Below, one piece after another: positions 48,237-60,690 of a stretch of 64,000 nucleotides of DNA. Both the position numbers and the translations under genes were made by a program. Position 1 is the stretch's first letter. The number at the start of each line of letters is the position of its first letter. Source of the DNA: Punica granatum. Lineage: Eukaryota; Streptophyta; Magnoliopsida; Myrtales; Lythraceae. The stretch spans positions 13,950,001 through 14,014,000 of the forward strand of contig NC_045130.1 of assembly GCF_007655135.1 (NCBI RefSeq), given 5' to 3'. Under the pieces are notes generated by a model. That model was not told the origin of the DNA. It searched no databases and was given only the letters and a program-made list of their open reading frames with translations.

Positions 48237-48865
48237 TATGCAAGACCGGGATATCCTGGAGAATGTTTCGGTCTCGAAGATTTCGATATCCACTTGTGTT
48301 GTGATAGTAACCTATGGAATACTCTTGTGATTGCTCGTGTCATGTAAATGGATTTATGGCTTGCATTATTTGCGTATCATTTTAAGTTCACTAATGGTGC
48401 TTCCGTTATTCACTATCTACCCCAAAGATCTGTATGTCAGATGAGACTATCCCTGCTTTAGTGCTCTGTAAATGATCGTAACAGGTCTAGTACGAAATTG
48501 ATGTACATGTACTTAAAATGCGATCCTTTGTTATAATCGAACCTGACTTCCATTCTTTCTCAGAATCAATCCATAAACATAGAATAATCTCTCGTATGTA
48601 TAGTTCATTCATCAGTAGTACATACAAAATGCACACAAACACAGAGCCTTACATATTGTCCAATTAGTCCGATGGCCGTACTAATTCAGCAGTTGCAGGA
48701 TGTTTATAGGCTTCGTTGCAGCTTTAATTACACACTCAAACACCACCCTAACCCTTCATTGAAGGCAGCTTTTATAACCATACGTACTTCGCACACAGGG
48801 GATGCCTTTATCTAGAATCAGCTCGGGGGACTTCTACCTGCATAAACATGAAGGCAGGTACATTT

Positions 48866-49435
48866 AACTCCAAGGAGTTTTGTGAGACCGGTCAACCGAA
48901 CATGCACATATATATATACATATAACCTATACAAATACATGCTTATGTATATTACATGTAAATTATACACCATAAATTTTTGTGGCTGGAAAAAATAAAA
49001 TAAAATAAAAAGAGGGGTAGCAAGGGGCCCCACGTGTACTTCATTCTCTCCCTCAGTAATCCACCGCCATTGACCTTTTCTTTTCAATTTCTTGCTGTGT
49101 TCTCTACTGAAATAGTTGAAGGAAAAACAGAGCAGAACAGTGGGAGAGAGAGAGAGAGAGCTAAGGTGCAAAGTTAGAGGAGAATTGAGGGAAACGAAGT
49201 AAGGAGAGTCGGGATTTGGGAAACAAACCGCTGAAACTTGCAATTGCGTAGATAAACAACATGGTTTGGTATGTTCAAGCTGAAATAGTTGTGTTGGTTG
49301 TGTTTGTTTGTCTTATTTCTATTTGTTCTTTGGATTATCTTGCATGTGGGTAATATAGATTGTTTTATGTTGAATTTCACCTAAGCAACTAGAGGAGTTT
49401 AAGTTCCTACAATCATCTATGCCTTCTTGAAAGTA

Positions 49436-49467
<32 letters not shown>

Positions 49468-51481
49468 GATATGCAGGCGTATATATAAACATATATATGC
49501 ATATATCTTGTTCTTTGAGCCAATTGCAAATTAGAGGTTGGTAGAATAATTCCCAATAATGCCAATTCATTTTCTGACTGGGGAAGTGTTCTTGAATAGA
49601 AATTTTCCGTAGGATTAACTGAGGTTGCTTACTGTGAAGTTCAAGGGAAGTGTTGGAAGTGGAAATTTGTTTTGAGTAGTAAGTTGAATAAGTTGGATTG
49701 ATAATTCGATATAGTATTTTAGGAGCTGAGTTTTGTCAAGGCAATTGGCTTGCCTTTATTGTGGTGCTGGAGTGTTTTATATTTATTTTAATAAGCTAAA
49801 AATTTGGAGTTGTGTTCATGAGATGATAAGAACACTTGTCATTTGCTTAGAGTTGGTTGTATGAGTTCACTAAGGCAACAAATTGAAGAAGTTAGATGTT
49901 TTTGCTTGATGGTTAATTGGGTATGGAGGCCAACTTTATTGGGTTGCTGCTTAGCTGCTTATTAACAATTGAATATCGAGCCTCTTCGAATTTACTAATT
50001 CAAAATAATTATGAGATAGTAACATGTTTTAATGAGGAATTGAGGAGTAAGGAGAACTGAGCAATGATTGGTGGATAATAACGAGTAGAGAGTGGGATGA
50101 ACCTGTGTATGGAAGTAATTTTAGCTTTAATAAAAATGGAGAAACAATTAAACGGACTAGCATGTAATGTCATTATTATGCATATTATCTTATTCTTATG
50201 TGGGTGCTTGTGATTAATAGGAACAAGAGAGTTGAATTGATGTATATTTATGCTTTTATTTGGTATATTATCTAACATTTGTGCTTGAATATGAATAGGG
50301 GCTGAGGAGACCGAGATTATACAACCAAACAGCTCGACTCATTGAGTTATCGTTTTGAGGGGTCTTAGTGAGTACTTTCTTCCATCGTAAAATGATAGTA
50401 AATATTTATATGTGTTGTTATAGAAGTGGAGGTGACTAAATGATTGAGGAATATAGTTGATATATGTGTTGAGTATGCTAGTATTATTGTGTGATTATAG
50501 CCATGAGGCCGCTGGACCAGGCGGAATAGCAAAAGGGGCACGAACGGCCGCTGGACCCGGCGGAATATCAAAAAGGGGCACGAAGGGCCGCTGGACCCGG
50601 CGGAATAGCAAAAAGGGGCACGAACGGCCGCTGGACCCGGCGGAATAGCAAAAGGGGCACGAACAACCGCTGGACCCGGCGGAATAGAAAAAGGGGCCCC
50701 CTTATGAGATATGATGATGAAGATAGGCTTATAATTTACTTGAGATTTGTTTGTTGAGTTAGTTGTATGAACGGATTAGGTTGGTATTAGACTCAATATT
50801 GTGATAGAGTATATAGATACATATATATATATATATATTTGATTGTCTGTGAATTATGAATGTATTAATTCATTTTACTTTGAAATATCGTATTCACTGA
50901 GATGCAGCTCACCCCTGCATATATTTTTCCAGATGAGCTAGGAGCTAGACTAACCGCACAAGATATTTTTTTGAACAACGGGGATTAGCGCAAAGGATCT
51001 TTTGCAGTAGAGCCACTCCTAGTATAAGTAGTAAGTTCTTGTAGAATGTTATAGTTATGTTACGATCTGAAACTTTTGTTTAGCTGGGCTAGTGATATGG
51101 CTGTGAAAAAGTACTCCCTTGAGAGTTATATACATATCAGAACCTGCTGAATTGGTTATATGCCTTTGTATAGATTGCTGAATTGGTTAAATGTTTTGGG
51201 AGGTGGAAAGCATGTTATAAATGAATGGTTTATGTAATAATGGATATCGAGAAAACATTGGAGAAACTTTGCTGAAATTTTAGGTCGTGACAAGTTTGGC
51301 TTAGTGGTAAGAAAGAGCTTAAATATCCACCCGATCCCAAGATTCAAAACCCCTTGGAGCCACCGGAGCACCTTTGCCGTGATTACCCGTTTTGTGCGCC
51401 GCCGGGGGTTCACAGAGCCTCAGGGATTAGTAGGGCAAAGCCCGGACATCCCGAGTTAGCAAAAATAATAAATAAATAAAA
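48866..51481 (+). mobile_element. SINE split by a solo LTR (unit C)
   Basis: Same insertion as unit A. Target duplications at 48848-48865 and 51482-51499. Confidence 0.85.
48881..51292 (-). mobile_element. Solo LTR (2,412 bp) nested in the SINE (unit C)
   Basis: TGTGAGACC...GTGACA with AGTTT target duplications. Five 39-40-bp repeats (about 50508-50698), as in unit B. Confidence 0.87.
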
Positions 51482-51591
51482 ATGAAGGCACGTACATTTT
51501 ATTCTTGAACCAAGAACGGTACATGCTCTCATAACATCTTGTACATTAAACCTAAAGTACTATCAGCACTACCATGTCGTAGTACAATTCG

Positions 51592-51649
51592 ATGATCCAC
51601 CAGCGTACATTTGATGACACTTCTTATAATAAATACGCTGGTGGATCAT
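51592..51649. repeat. Perfect hairpin (unit C)
   Basis: Same 16-bp arms and loop as in unit A. Confidence 0.88.
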
Positions 51650-51781
51650 AATATTTTTTTATGACACTTACTTATTAAAAGTACGATGATCCACCAGCAA
51701 CTGAGCATTTAAAACGCCAGACGAGACGCTACAATTTCCATAAAGTATCTAGACTAGTATGCATAGAATTATTGATTCATA

Positions 51782-53207
51782 CCCGAGATGGAGTTTCTTA
51801 TCGGGATGAGAGTAGGAATTTCCACCCTCCAACATATTGGGAGGGAAGAAATTGCAGGAAGCCAACACCTGAATCGCATTCATCTCCTGGCCCATAACCA
51901 TATTCACGTGTTCCATCCTCTCTATCTCAGCTATCTGTTTGTCCATGGTGATTCAAGAAAAGTCTGATTAGAAAATCCAAAATATGTAGAAAAACAAATT
52001 ACGGTGTATGCATGGTATCATTAAGCGAATTTCATATATGCATATATAGAGTATAGTAGAAATCTCATATGTGTATATAAAGATATTATGGAGAACATAT
52101 TGCAGCTACGCACACGAATACGAGTTTTTACATACCTTGGTGCAAAGGTACACAGTTTCATTTTCCATCTCAATCTCCTGTGAAACAAATTATGAACTGA
52201 TGAACAAGCTCTTGCTATAATGGAGATGGTGATGGAGCGTTTGCAAGATTAAGATACACAAAGAGAGAAGAAAGAGACATTGGATATATATATATAATAC
52301 ACACACACACACATATATATATGCTTAATCATACATATATATATGATTACGTACCTTTTTCTGCGAGTACTCAATCTCAGCAAGCAGCATTTCATGCTGT
52401 TCGACATGGATGAAAACAAATCAGGAGTTGTCCAAGTAAGAGTAAAAATAGATGAACTACTAAAAGTAAAATTAAAAACAGGAATATCTATCGAAATTAT
52501 GATGTTGTGAAAACTATATAGTAAATAATTACATTAGGGGATTGCACTAAAAAAAAAAGATCATATAAGGGTTGCCTTCTTGGACCTAATTCTGGTGATT
52601 CCGCGCTCGAGCCTGTTCTCGAGCTGCTTCAGTTCCTTCACGGAAAGGGCACTCAAAGAATCTCCCATCAAATGCCTGCCATGCATAATATGCACTATAT
52701 AATCAGCACAAAGCCGGGTCACATAATGTTTTATGATACCTTATTGGCGTACAATATTTCTGTTTGTAGAACTTCATTCTTTGTAAGTAGTGCATACATA
52801 GTATAGTTCTACTGTGATATTGTTTGCCGAATTTGTCGATTTCAAGGAAAGTGGAAAAATCTTTGGGAAAGTAATTTATCTGTTACAGCATCTGTATCTG
52901 CTGCCTCAGCTTGGCTGATTCTTGTTGATAATACTGCATATATACAAAAAGATAAATTAGAGATATGTCATATATTGTGCATGGAAGGAACTGCACAAAA
53001 TATATAAATCAGTTACTTATAGGAAAAAATGTGCAAATCTAGAGAAGGAAAGACGAAATCTGCTGCTTTTTTTCGATCTTTTGTAATAACTAGATCAGAC
53101 AACGGCCACACGTAAATATTACCTGAGCATTGATCTCTGTAACAGAAGTCGTGTTCCAACTGTCTGAGCTAGCCTTCTTATACCTCTCTATAGTTGTCTT
53201 GATGCTG
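51782..53207 (-). pseudogene. AGL11/SEEDSTICK-type MADS fragment (unit C)
   Basis: Duplicate of the unit A fragment with the same defects. I region exon 53207-53123; C-terminal exon 51934-51782. Confidence 0.88.
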
Positions 53208-53802
53208 CTAACCGATATATAATAACTTGTAAAGCTTAATAATTTTCGATGATGTGATGCACGGGGTAAGTAAATATCTACTGGGTTACGTAATTACTGA
53301 ACGTGGCAAAGATGTAGATAATGTACGCCAGCAGAGGAAAAATACGATAACTAAAAAGGGCGAGTGACATATTACTCACAACTAGAAGGTTGTAAGATGA
53401 TGATGATAATTCGATCAATTAACCATCGCGTCAATATTAATAAAGCAACGATATGATCCATTACGTAATTAACTATCATTTGGAACCGATAATCCATAAA
53501 GGGATGTTTGTCCATGGTATCCGAATACTTCTAGCTAGACTCTAGCCAATCAGCTTTCGTGGAGTTAAAGGACATGAAAAAGTAATTCTGAGAAGAGAAT
53601 AAACGTCGATTTTGTGCATGAAGGCTTTAAGAAGCGTAGAATTTCCTGGAAAAATTATATCCTCTCTCTCTCTTGTTCAATCAATCTATCTTGTTTTAGT
53701 GGGAACTTTCCGATGGATACCAGGTACTAAGAAGTGAAATGCTTGTAATAATGAGAAGACATGGAGATTGGATGTCCCCCTACTCGGCTATATACCCACT
53801 AT

Positions 53803-55550
53803 CAAGTCAAGATAAATAAAGAGAAAAGGCAAAGTCTTTTCCAAAACTTTTCTCAACGTATATCACATTTCTTTGCAAGAATTTATGTCATAAAGCAAAA
53901 ATTAGATCGTGTCTAGACTAGAAAGAAAAAGAAAGGAGAACAGGACAGAAAGGAAATAATAGAATACAACCCCAAGTACTTATAAGGGGAAAAAAATCCA
54001 ATTATGAGGAGATTCTTTGAAATACATGAGGTACATATTTTCAGTGAGATTATAGGTATTCTCAATTTATTGGTTGATACTCATCTTATTTAAGCATTGT
54101 TCGACCCTAACCACAAGGCGCTTCTTGTGAGTTTTTATAATGTATATTACTATTTGACAGATGAAGTAAAATAGATTCTATCTTTTTTTTCGGTTCCAAG
54201 GAGATTTATATGATATCTTTAATTTCCAAGTTATATGAGCATTCGATACGTCAATGGCTCTATCAATCATTCACCCCATGGGATTATTTGAAGTGACAAT
54301 GAAACTCCAAACTCAGAATGTGTACATACGTATGTATATGTGCATGTATCTGCATGTAGGAAGCTCGGGAGAGACTGACATAAAATGAAAATGGTCGAGT
54401 ATAACTCTTATGCTATCAGATGTTGGCAATACTTGATTAAATGTATTTTGTATGTTCTAGAATTGCACATTCCAAAACAAGTACAATACAATGTCCTTAT
54501 CTTTTGGTCGATTGAAAAATTGAGACAAAATAACTTCATACTCTTACATATAAACTCACGCTGTAATCCATTGAAAATAATTATCGTGCATGGGTTACAT
54601 TTTTCTTTCCATAACGAAAGTTTATTTGATAGGGAACTGTTATCTTTTACATATATGTTTTGTGCTCGAGAAAAGGAGGAATCGAGTTTTAAAATGAGGC
54701 TTTCTTTCTCTAGTCCCTTCCCATACATAGTGTTGATTAGAAAAATACACGAGTGATTAATTACTATCAATTAATAAAAAAATAGAATTAAAACTTGTAC
54801 TCTTCAGAAAATAATAATTAATCATAACTAATCTTCTAACAAAGTTTTAAGATGTTTTTATTATGTTCAGTGTGCAAATTGAGCGCATATTATTAGAGCT
54901 ACACACACGGACATATATATGTATATATATATTTATCTTTTGTTGTGTGCAGATCACGTGTAATATATATACTAAGAACATTTGTATTCAGATATTAACA
55001 TCGCTCAAGGATTACAAAAACATAAAAAACCAAGCATAGCAAAAATTACAAGATCATACATATATATTCAATATGATTTATGTGTTTGTTAAAATAATTG
55101 GCCATTTTATGATCCATCGATCTGCATATATAATATCTATAGATAATGGAGAAGAGATTATACATATATACTGCAAATTGCAATTTCTAAAATTTTATAT
55201 GTGTATACGTCTGCATAATTTTCGTGGCCGGCTACTGCTCAAATATGTAATTATACATTAGCTTAGTGGTCTGGCAGTATCATGATTGTCAAGCCTATAG
55301 AGCACTACTATAATATATTCACCTTCCTATAATTCGTAAGTAAAAATTATTATCAATTAGCCCACTTATCTGCCTCGATCAGTAGAATTGGCCACGAGGA
55401 TTTTAGTCATACAATCAGTTTGTATATATACGAATTCCATTTGGATTTGTGTTGCATTTAAACAGGTACGTACCATTTGGTTTGAACAGAAACATGCATG
55501 CTCATTGCAATATATATGGAGGTCTTTCAATTCAAGCAATCAATTGCTGC
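53803..55550 (+). repeat. Start of a fourth unit (partial)
   Basis: Matches 16282-18030 almost perfectly. Mismatches cluster from about 55500 ('gctgcgccattgtag' against 'gctgcgatattttag'), and similarity ends at about 55686 where retrotransposon sequence begins. Confidence 0.88.
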
Positions 55551-55686
55551 GCCATTGTAGCAGTGACGCCCCAATGGTTAAATGTCTAATTAATCTGCAA
55601 GCATAGCATTAGAGTAACCGCAAAAACCTGCATTTCACGACAAGACCTAGCTAGGGGCATGGATCAATATCTTGTACTGATGGGAA

Positions 55687-57803
55687 GACAAAATGAGGGC
55701 GTGGCCCACAGAGCTTTGAGTGAAGGTAAATGGAAGGATCTTTAGGATCCTCCAAATCAAGGATACGACGATTCGACCCCATTTCGAGGCGTATCTCGAG
55801 CCTTGAAAGTCGAAGAGAGTTTGCTTGCGTTGAGGACTGCCGAACCACTACTTGTTGTAGCTTCACGCGGGGTGCTGCTGTTCTTTCGTGGTCGAACCGA
55901 CAATTGCCCCTAATTTTTGCCCAGGCCGCAAAACGCGTGACGACCTGACGAGATATTTTATTTTGACTTTTCTCTCATGAATGCTCTCCTTTTATTACGA
56001 CCGCCCAAGATAGGGTCCGATCGCATCTCTCGATTCCTCTAACTTTTGCCTAAACCGCCCTTTACGGGTTTTCAGCCTAGCAAGGATATGATTTATGCTC
56101 TCCTTTTGCCCCCGGCTCCTCTTTGCGGGATTTTAAGCCGTGCCCCTCGTTCCCTAACTTTTGCCTAGGTCGCCTCGAGGAGGTTTTCGACTTAGCGGGA
56201 AATTTATTCTTTTCTCTCAAAGGTGATCTTAAATGGAAAGAGTACAGGTGCTGATGACAGAATGCGCTGAGGCGACATGAGCGTAGAGTTTGAAGAATAC
56301 AGAAGAAAACAAAGATCGGAAATGTGGCTTGCAGCCTGCGGGGACATGAAGAGGCTATAGAATGACGAAGAAGGCTATCAAGGATAGCACTTCTTGAGGG
56401 CGTCAGCGTTGACAGGGAGCGCATTTTCGGTCTCGTCCACTTAAGATAATTGCCCCTCCAAAGAAGGTTTCCCTAACGACGAAAGGCCCATCATACTTGT
56501 ATGCGAACTTGCCCCGAGAGTCAGGTGTAATGTGAAGAACCTTTCGCAGGACAATGTCACCGGGGTTGAACTCGCGGTGGCGGACTCTTGCATTGAACGC
56601 TCGGGCCATTCTTTGTTGTTAGCATTGGCCGTGGCATAGCGCTGTTAGCCGCTTTTCGTCGATGAGATTGAGCTGTTCGTAGCGTTGCTTCGCCCATTCT
56701 GCTTCTTCGAGCTCGGACTCGGCAAGGACCCTCATGGAAGGAATCTCCACTTCGATTGGGAGGACTGCTTCCATGCCATAGACCAAAGAGTACGGAGTTG
56801 CCACGGTTGAAGTGCGGATAGATGTTCGGTATGCTAAGAGAGTAAAAGGGAGCATCTCGTGCCAATCCTTATAGGTCACCGTCATTTTTTCGATGATTTT
56901 CTTGATGTTCTTGTTCGCAGCTTCCACCGCACCGTTCATTTGGGGACGGTACGGCGTGGAGTTACGATGCTGCACTTTGAATTGCTCGCAGAGCTCATCG
57001 ATGATCTTGTTGTTCAAGTTCTTAGAGTTGTCAGTGATGATTGTCGTAGGGACTCCGTATCGGGCGATGATGTTGCACTTGAGGAAGCGTGCCACGGCCT
57101 TTATGACCGAAGCAAGCGTTATGGCCTCGATCCACTTGGTGAAGTAGTCGATTGCCACCAAAATGAAAAGGTATCCGTTGGATGCTTTGGGATTGATAGG
57201 GCCGATCACATCTATGCCCCACATTGAAAAGGGCCACGGGGCCGCCATTGGATGTAGCTCATTGGGGGGTGCTTTGATCTGGTCGGCGTAGACCTGGCAC
57301 AAGTGGCAGTGTCTGACGTGTTTGGCGCAGTCGGCCTCCATGGTGGACCAGAAATAACCCAAACGCATAAGTTTCTTGGTGAGCATGAGCCCGCTCATGT
57401 GAGGTCCGCAACTTCCCTCGTGTATCTCTCCCATAAGGCGTTGTGCCTCAATTTCATCGACACATCGAAGTAGTGTGGCATCGAAGGAACGGCGATAAAG
57501 AACCTCTCCACTCAGGAAGTAATGTGCTGCGAGTCGCCGAAGTGTTTTTCTGTCACGCCGGTTGGCAAATGTCGAGTATTGGCTGGTTTGCAGAAAATGT
57601 TTGATGTCTTCATATCACGGTTGTTCGTCGATTGCCTGGATTGCGTCGCAGTGAGCAGGGCCCTTGGCAATCTCGATTTCGAGTGGCTCAATGAGGTTTT
57701 CTTTCGTGATGCTCACCATGGATGCGAGCGTCGCAAGTGCATCTGCAAATTGGTTCTTGATGTGCGGCGTGTATGTGAATGAGATTTTCTCGAAGTTCCC
57801 ACA
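55687..57803 (-). mobile_element. Ty3/gypsy retrotransposon fragment (pol 3' end and downstream region)
   Basis: Foreign to the unit: the left side breaks off at the equivalent of 18165 and the right side resumes at the equivalent of 19482. No target duplication or complete LTR was seen, so this is a fragment joined by rearrangement. Downstream of pol (55690-56377) two segments resemble each other ('aacttttgcctaaaccgcc' and 'aacttttgcctaggtcgcc'), a feature I associate with Tat/Ogre-type elements; the lineage is tentative. Confidence 0.8.
56378..57800 (-). pseudogene. Gypsy pol fragment: RNase H end and integrase, disabled
   Basis: Read on the minus strand: the end of RNase H (NQFADALATLASM) then integrase. 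The zinc-binding HHCC region ends in HVRHCHLCQ. The core shows acidic positions at WGIDVIGP, the TDNS block and the NGAVEAAN block, followed by a chromatin-side C-terminal part (FNPGDIVLRKVL). At least three breaks: an in-frame TGA at 57615-57617, a TAA at 56619-56621, and a 1-nt frameshift near 56420. Protease and reverse transcriptase are absent. It cannot act by itself. Confidence 0.88.
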
Positions 57804-58082
57804 TATAGTTCATTCGTCGGTAGTTCGAGTACAAAATGCACACAAACACATATAGAGGGTTCTACATTGTTCAATAGGCTTCATTGCTTCTTTAATAGTT
57901 TAATTGCACACTCAAAGACCACACACTCACACCCTTAATTGAACAAATATTATTATGAGTTATTACCATGTAGGTATGTAATTCGTGCACAAAGAGATTC
58001 CTTCCTCCGGTATGAGCTCATGGGACTTCTACCTGCCATTTAATTTTTTTGAATCGAGATCAATACAACATGCTTTACATAA
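57804..58082. other. Spacer of the decayed unit
   Basis: Homologue of 19482-19765, ending where about 1.3 kb (to the equivalent of 21050) is deleted. No gene. Confidence 0.6.
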
Positions 58083-59756
58083 CATTATGTTTGCTTGATA
58101 AATCTTTCGAAATCCTGTGCTTAACTCCAAAGCTCAAGTCTTTTGTTCTTGTTTGACAAACTACTATGCAAAGGTTTTATTTTTGAAGCTAAACTCCCGA
58201 TATAAGGCTTGGGAGGAGGGCTTTCAAGTTCAGGGCTTTGAGTAATTACAACAGGTGGTTTGATTGATATGCCACCTAGGGGATTATCTCTGATGATGCT
58301 GCTAAGCACAATCCAGTTTCAAATCTCAACATTGACTGGGTATCTCTCTCTGGGATATCTGATGATGAGACTCACTGTTCTGTCTATGCTCATGGTTTAC
58401 GTTGGCTGGAGAGATCAACTTGTTTTTAAATTTTAAGTATTTTGTAGTCTACTTTCACAAGTTTTGTTGAACTAAACTCGGCTAACTTCCAGTAAGATTG
58501 TCGCAGATTGAGTTTAGTAAAAGCTTTTGAGCTGCCGTCGTAAGATAAAATGCAATAAAAATCACCAAGACGACATTGACCATAAGTATCATCTACTATT
58601 GCTGCTGCACACTGATATCTTGTAAATATTTATTGAAGGACATTCTTACTCTCTGCGGGAACCAGCGGGTGCCTTTTGATAATAAGGCGAAGGATCAGGG
58701 CAAGAAAACAGCCCAAGTTCAGGAGCTGTTTTCCCTTGTTGATGCAGTGATAAGCCAGAATGGAGGAAAGCATTTGTCAGATGAGATAAATGCGATTGCA
58801 CGAACAGTTTCCAAACTATGAGTGTTTGTTTGGCAGAAAGGAGCAAAGAAGCACCAGGACCAACAGGAGCAGGTACTGAAGTTTAAAGAAGAGATGCAAA
58901 AATCTTATGATGGGCCCTGAAGCGAATTTCAGAGATGGTATATTTTAGCATACAGTTGTATTTCTGATCAACAGAATGATTATTTTCCCTTTTTCTATCT
59001 TTGTATTTCTGTGTCGTCACTGCCCCGTTTGGATTCCGAGTTCAATTATTTTAACTTTAACTCAACATACTACACAACAAAAATACACATTTTCCAATTC
59101 AAAAATTTTAACTTTAACTTTAACTCAACACACTACACAACAAAAACACACGTTTCCCAAGTCAAATTTATAATCACTTCTCATTTGTCCTTTTCCATAA
59201 TCAAAATCAAAATCAAAATCAAAGTAATTTTAACTCTGAATCCAAACGGCCCATTAATGTTCACCGCAATGGCATTTCTAACAATTATATTTCCAATATA
59301 ACATATGTTTTTGCGGATTCTGCAACAAACATGTTTGCTTTCTAATTTGGAAGCATGTTGGGTTTATGATTTATGGTAGTCTTTTAATCTTTTTTCCGCT
59401 AATAATGGATATGTCTAAGATGCGTACTTATGTTTCGAAGGCTGTGATTATCTGCCATATCTCTCATCTGCTATTTAAGAGGAACATTTCTGGACTTGTT
59501 GGACTGAACCGTTTGGTGTGATTGCTTACTTTTAAATTGAAACCAAGCTGAGAGAGGAGATTAAGAGGCTTGAGCAGAAGGTGGCAGAAGAGCAGGCCGC
59601 TCGTATGAGGGCTGAAGAGCAAGCACACTTGGTTCAGGCGAAGTCAAATGACGAGATTCGTGATCTCAGGAAAAGCTTGCAGAGAGCCAGGAAGGAGACT
59701 GCAGCCCCCGTGGGCGGACCAAATCAAGATGCGCCATTCTATAATATGTAAGACCG
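58083..59756 (+). pseudogene. AIG1 copy 6, decayed (deletions, MITE, lost splice site)
   Basis: Starts in the 5'-UTR intron. Exons 1 and 2 are reduced to a short trace ('ggaggagggctttcaag' at about 58212). Exon 3 (from 58640) has lost its end and donor. Exon 4 (about 58840-58935) has internal deletions. Intron 4 carries a MITE. The exon 5 acceptor reads AA instead of AG (59534-59535). Exon 5 (59536 on) keeps the coiled-coil frame but a 1-nt deletion near 59700 shifts the tail, so the CAIL end is out of frame. Several deletion junctions show short shared bases. Confidence 0.88.
59022..59252. mobile_element. MITE-like element in intron 4 of AIG1 copy 6
   Basis: About 230 bp with terminal inverted repeats (cgtttggattc(c/a)gagtt) at both ends, absent from all other copies. 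The inside has a duplicated segment ('taactcaaca.actacacaac'). No coding capacity. About ten bases of intron were lost at the site, so the target duplication is unclear and the superfamily is not assigned. Confidence 0.75.
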
Positions 59757-60371
59757 GGATATCCTGGAGTATGTTACGGTCTCGAGGATTTCTATATCCA
59801 CTTGTGTTGTGATAGTAACCTATGGAATACTCTTGTGATTGCTCGTATCATGTAAATGGATTTATGGCTTGCATTATTTGCATATCATTTTAAGTTCACT
59901 AACGGTGCTTCCATTATTCACTATCTACACCAAATATCTGTATATCAGATGAGAATATCCCTGCTTTAGTGCTCTGTTCTTAAACGAAATGATCGTAACA
60001 GGTCTAGTACGAATTGATGTACATGTAGTTAAAATGCGATACTTTGTTATAATCGAACCCGACTTCCATTCTTTCTCAGAATCAATCCATAAACATAGAA
60101 TAATCTCTCGTATATATAGTTCATTCATCGGTAGTACATACAAAATGCACACAAACACATAGCCTTACATATTGTCCAATTAGTCTGATGGCCGTACTAA
60201 TTCAGGAGTTACAAGAAGTTTATAGGCTCCGTTGCAGCTTTAATTACACACTCAAAGACCATACTAACCCTTTATTGAACAACTATTATTATAAATTATA
60301 ACCATACATACTTCGCACACAAGAGATGCCTTTTTCCGGAATCAGCTCAGGGGACTTCTACCTGCATAAAC

Positions 60372-60389
60372 ATGAAGTCACATACATTT
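60372..60389. other. Empty SINE target site
   Basis: atgaagtcacatacattt occurs once here, at the position where units A-C have a SINE flanked by two copies of a near-identical 18-mer. It shows the pre-insertion state. Confidence 0.8.
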
Positions 60390-60481
60390 TATTCCTGAAC
60401 CAAGAACAATACATGCACTCATAACATCTTGTACGTTAAACCTGAATTACTATCAACACTTCCATGTCGCAGTGCAATACG

Positions 60482-60539
60482 ATGATCCACCAGCGTATAT
60501 TTGATTACACTTCTTATGATAAATACGCTGGTGGATCAT
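60482..60539. repeat. Perfect hairpin (decayed unit)
   Basis: Same 16-bp arms as in unit A, conserved despite divergence in the loop. Confidence 0.88.
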
Positions 60540-60690
60540 AGTATTTTTTATGACACTTCTTATCAAAAGTACGATGATCCACAAGTAAATGAGAAACTAA
60601 TATTTGCCACTGAGCATTTAAAACGCCAGACGGGATTCTATAGTTTCCATAAAGTATCCAGACTAGTATGCATAGAATTATTGATTCATA

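Larger units (their letters stand above)
41262..53802 (+). repeat. Tandem unit C (about 12.54 kb)
   Basis: Near-identical to A and B. It shares the upstream AIG1 spacer version with A but the LTR array and TRIM variants with B. AIG1 exon 5 has one 12-bp repeat fewer. Confidence 0.93.
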
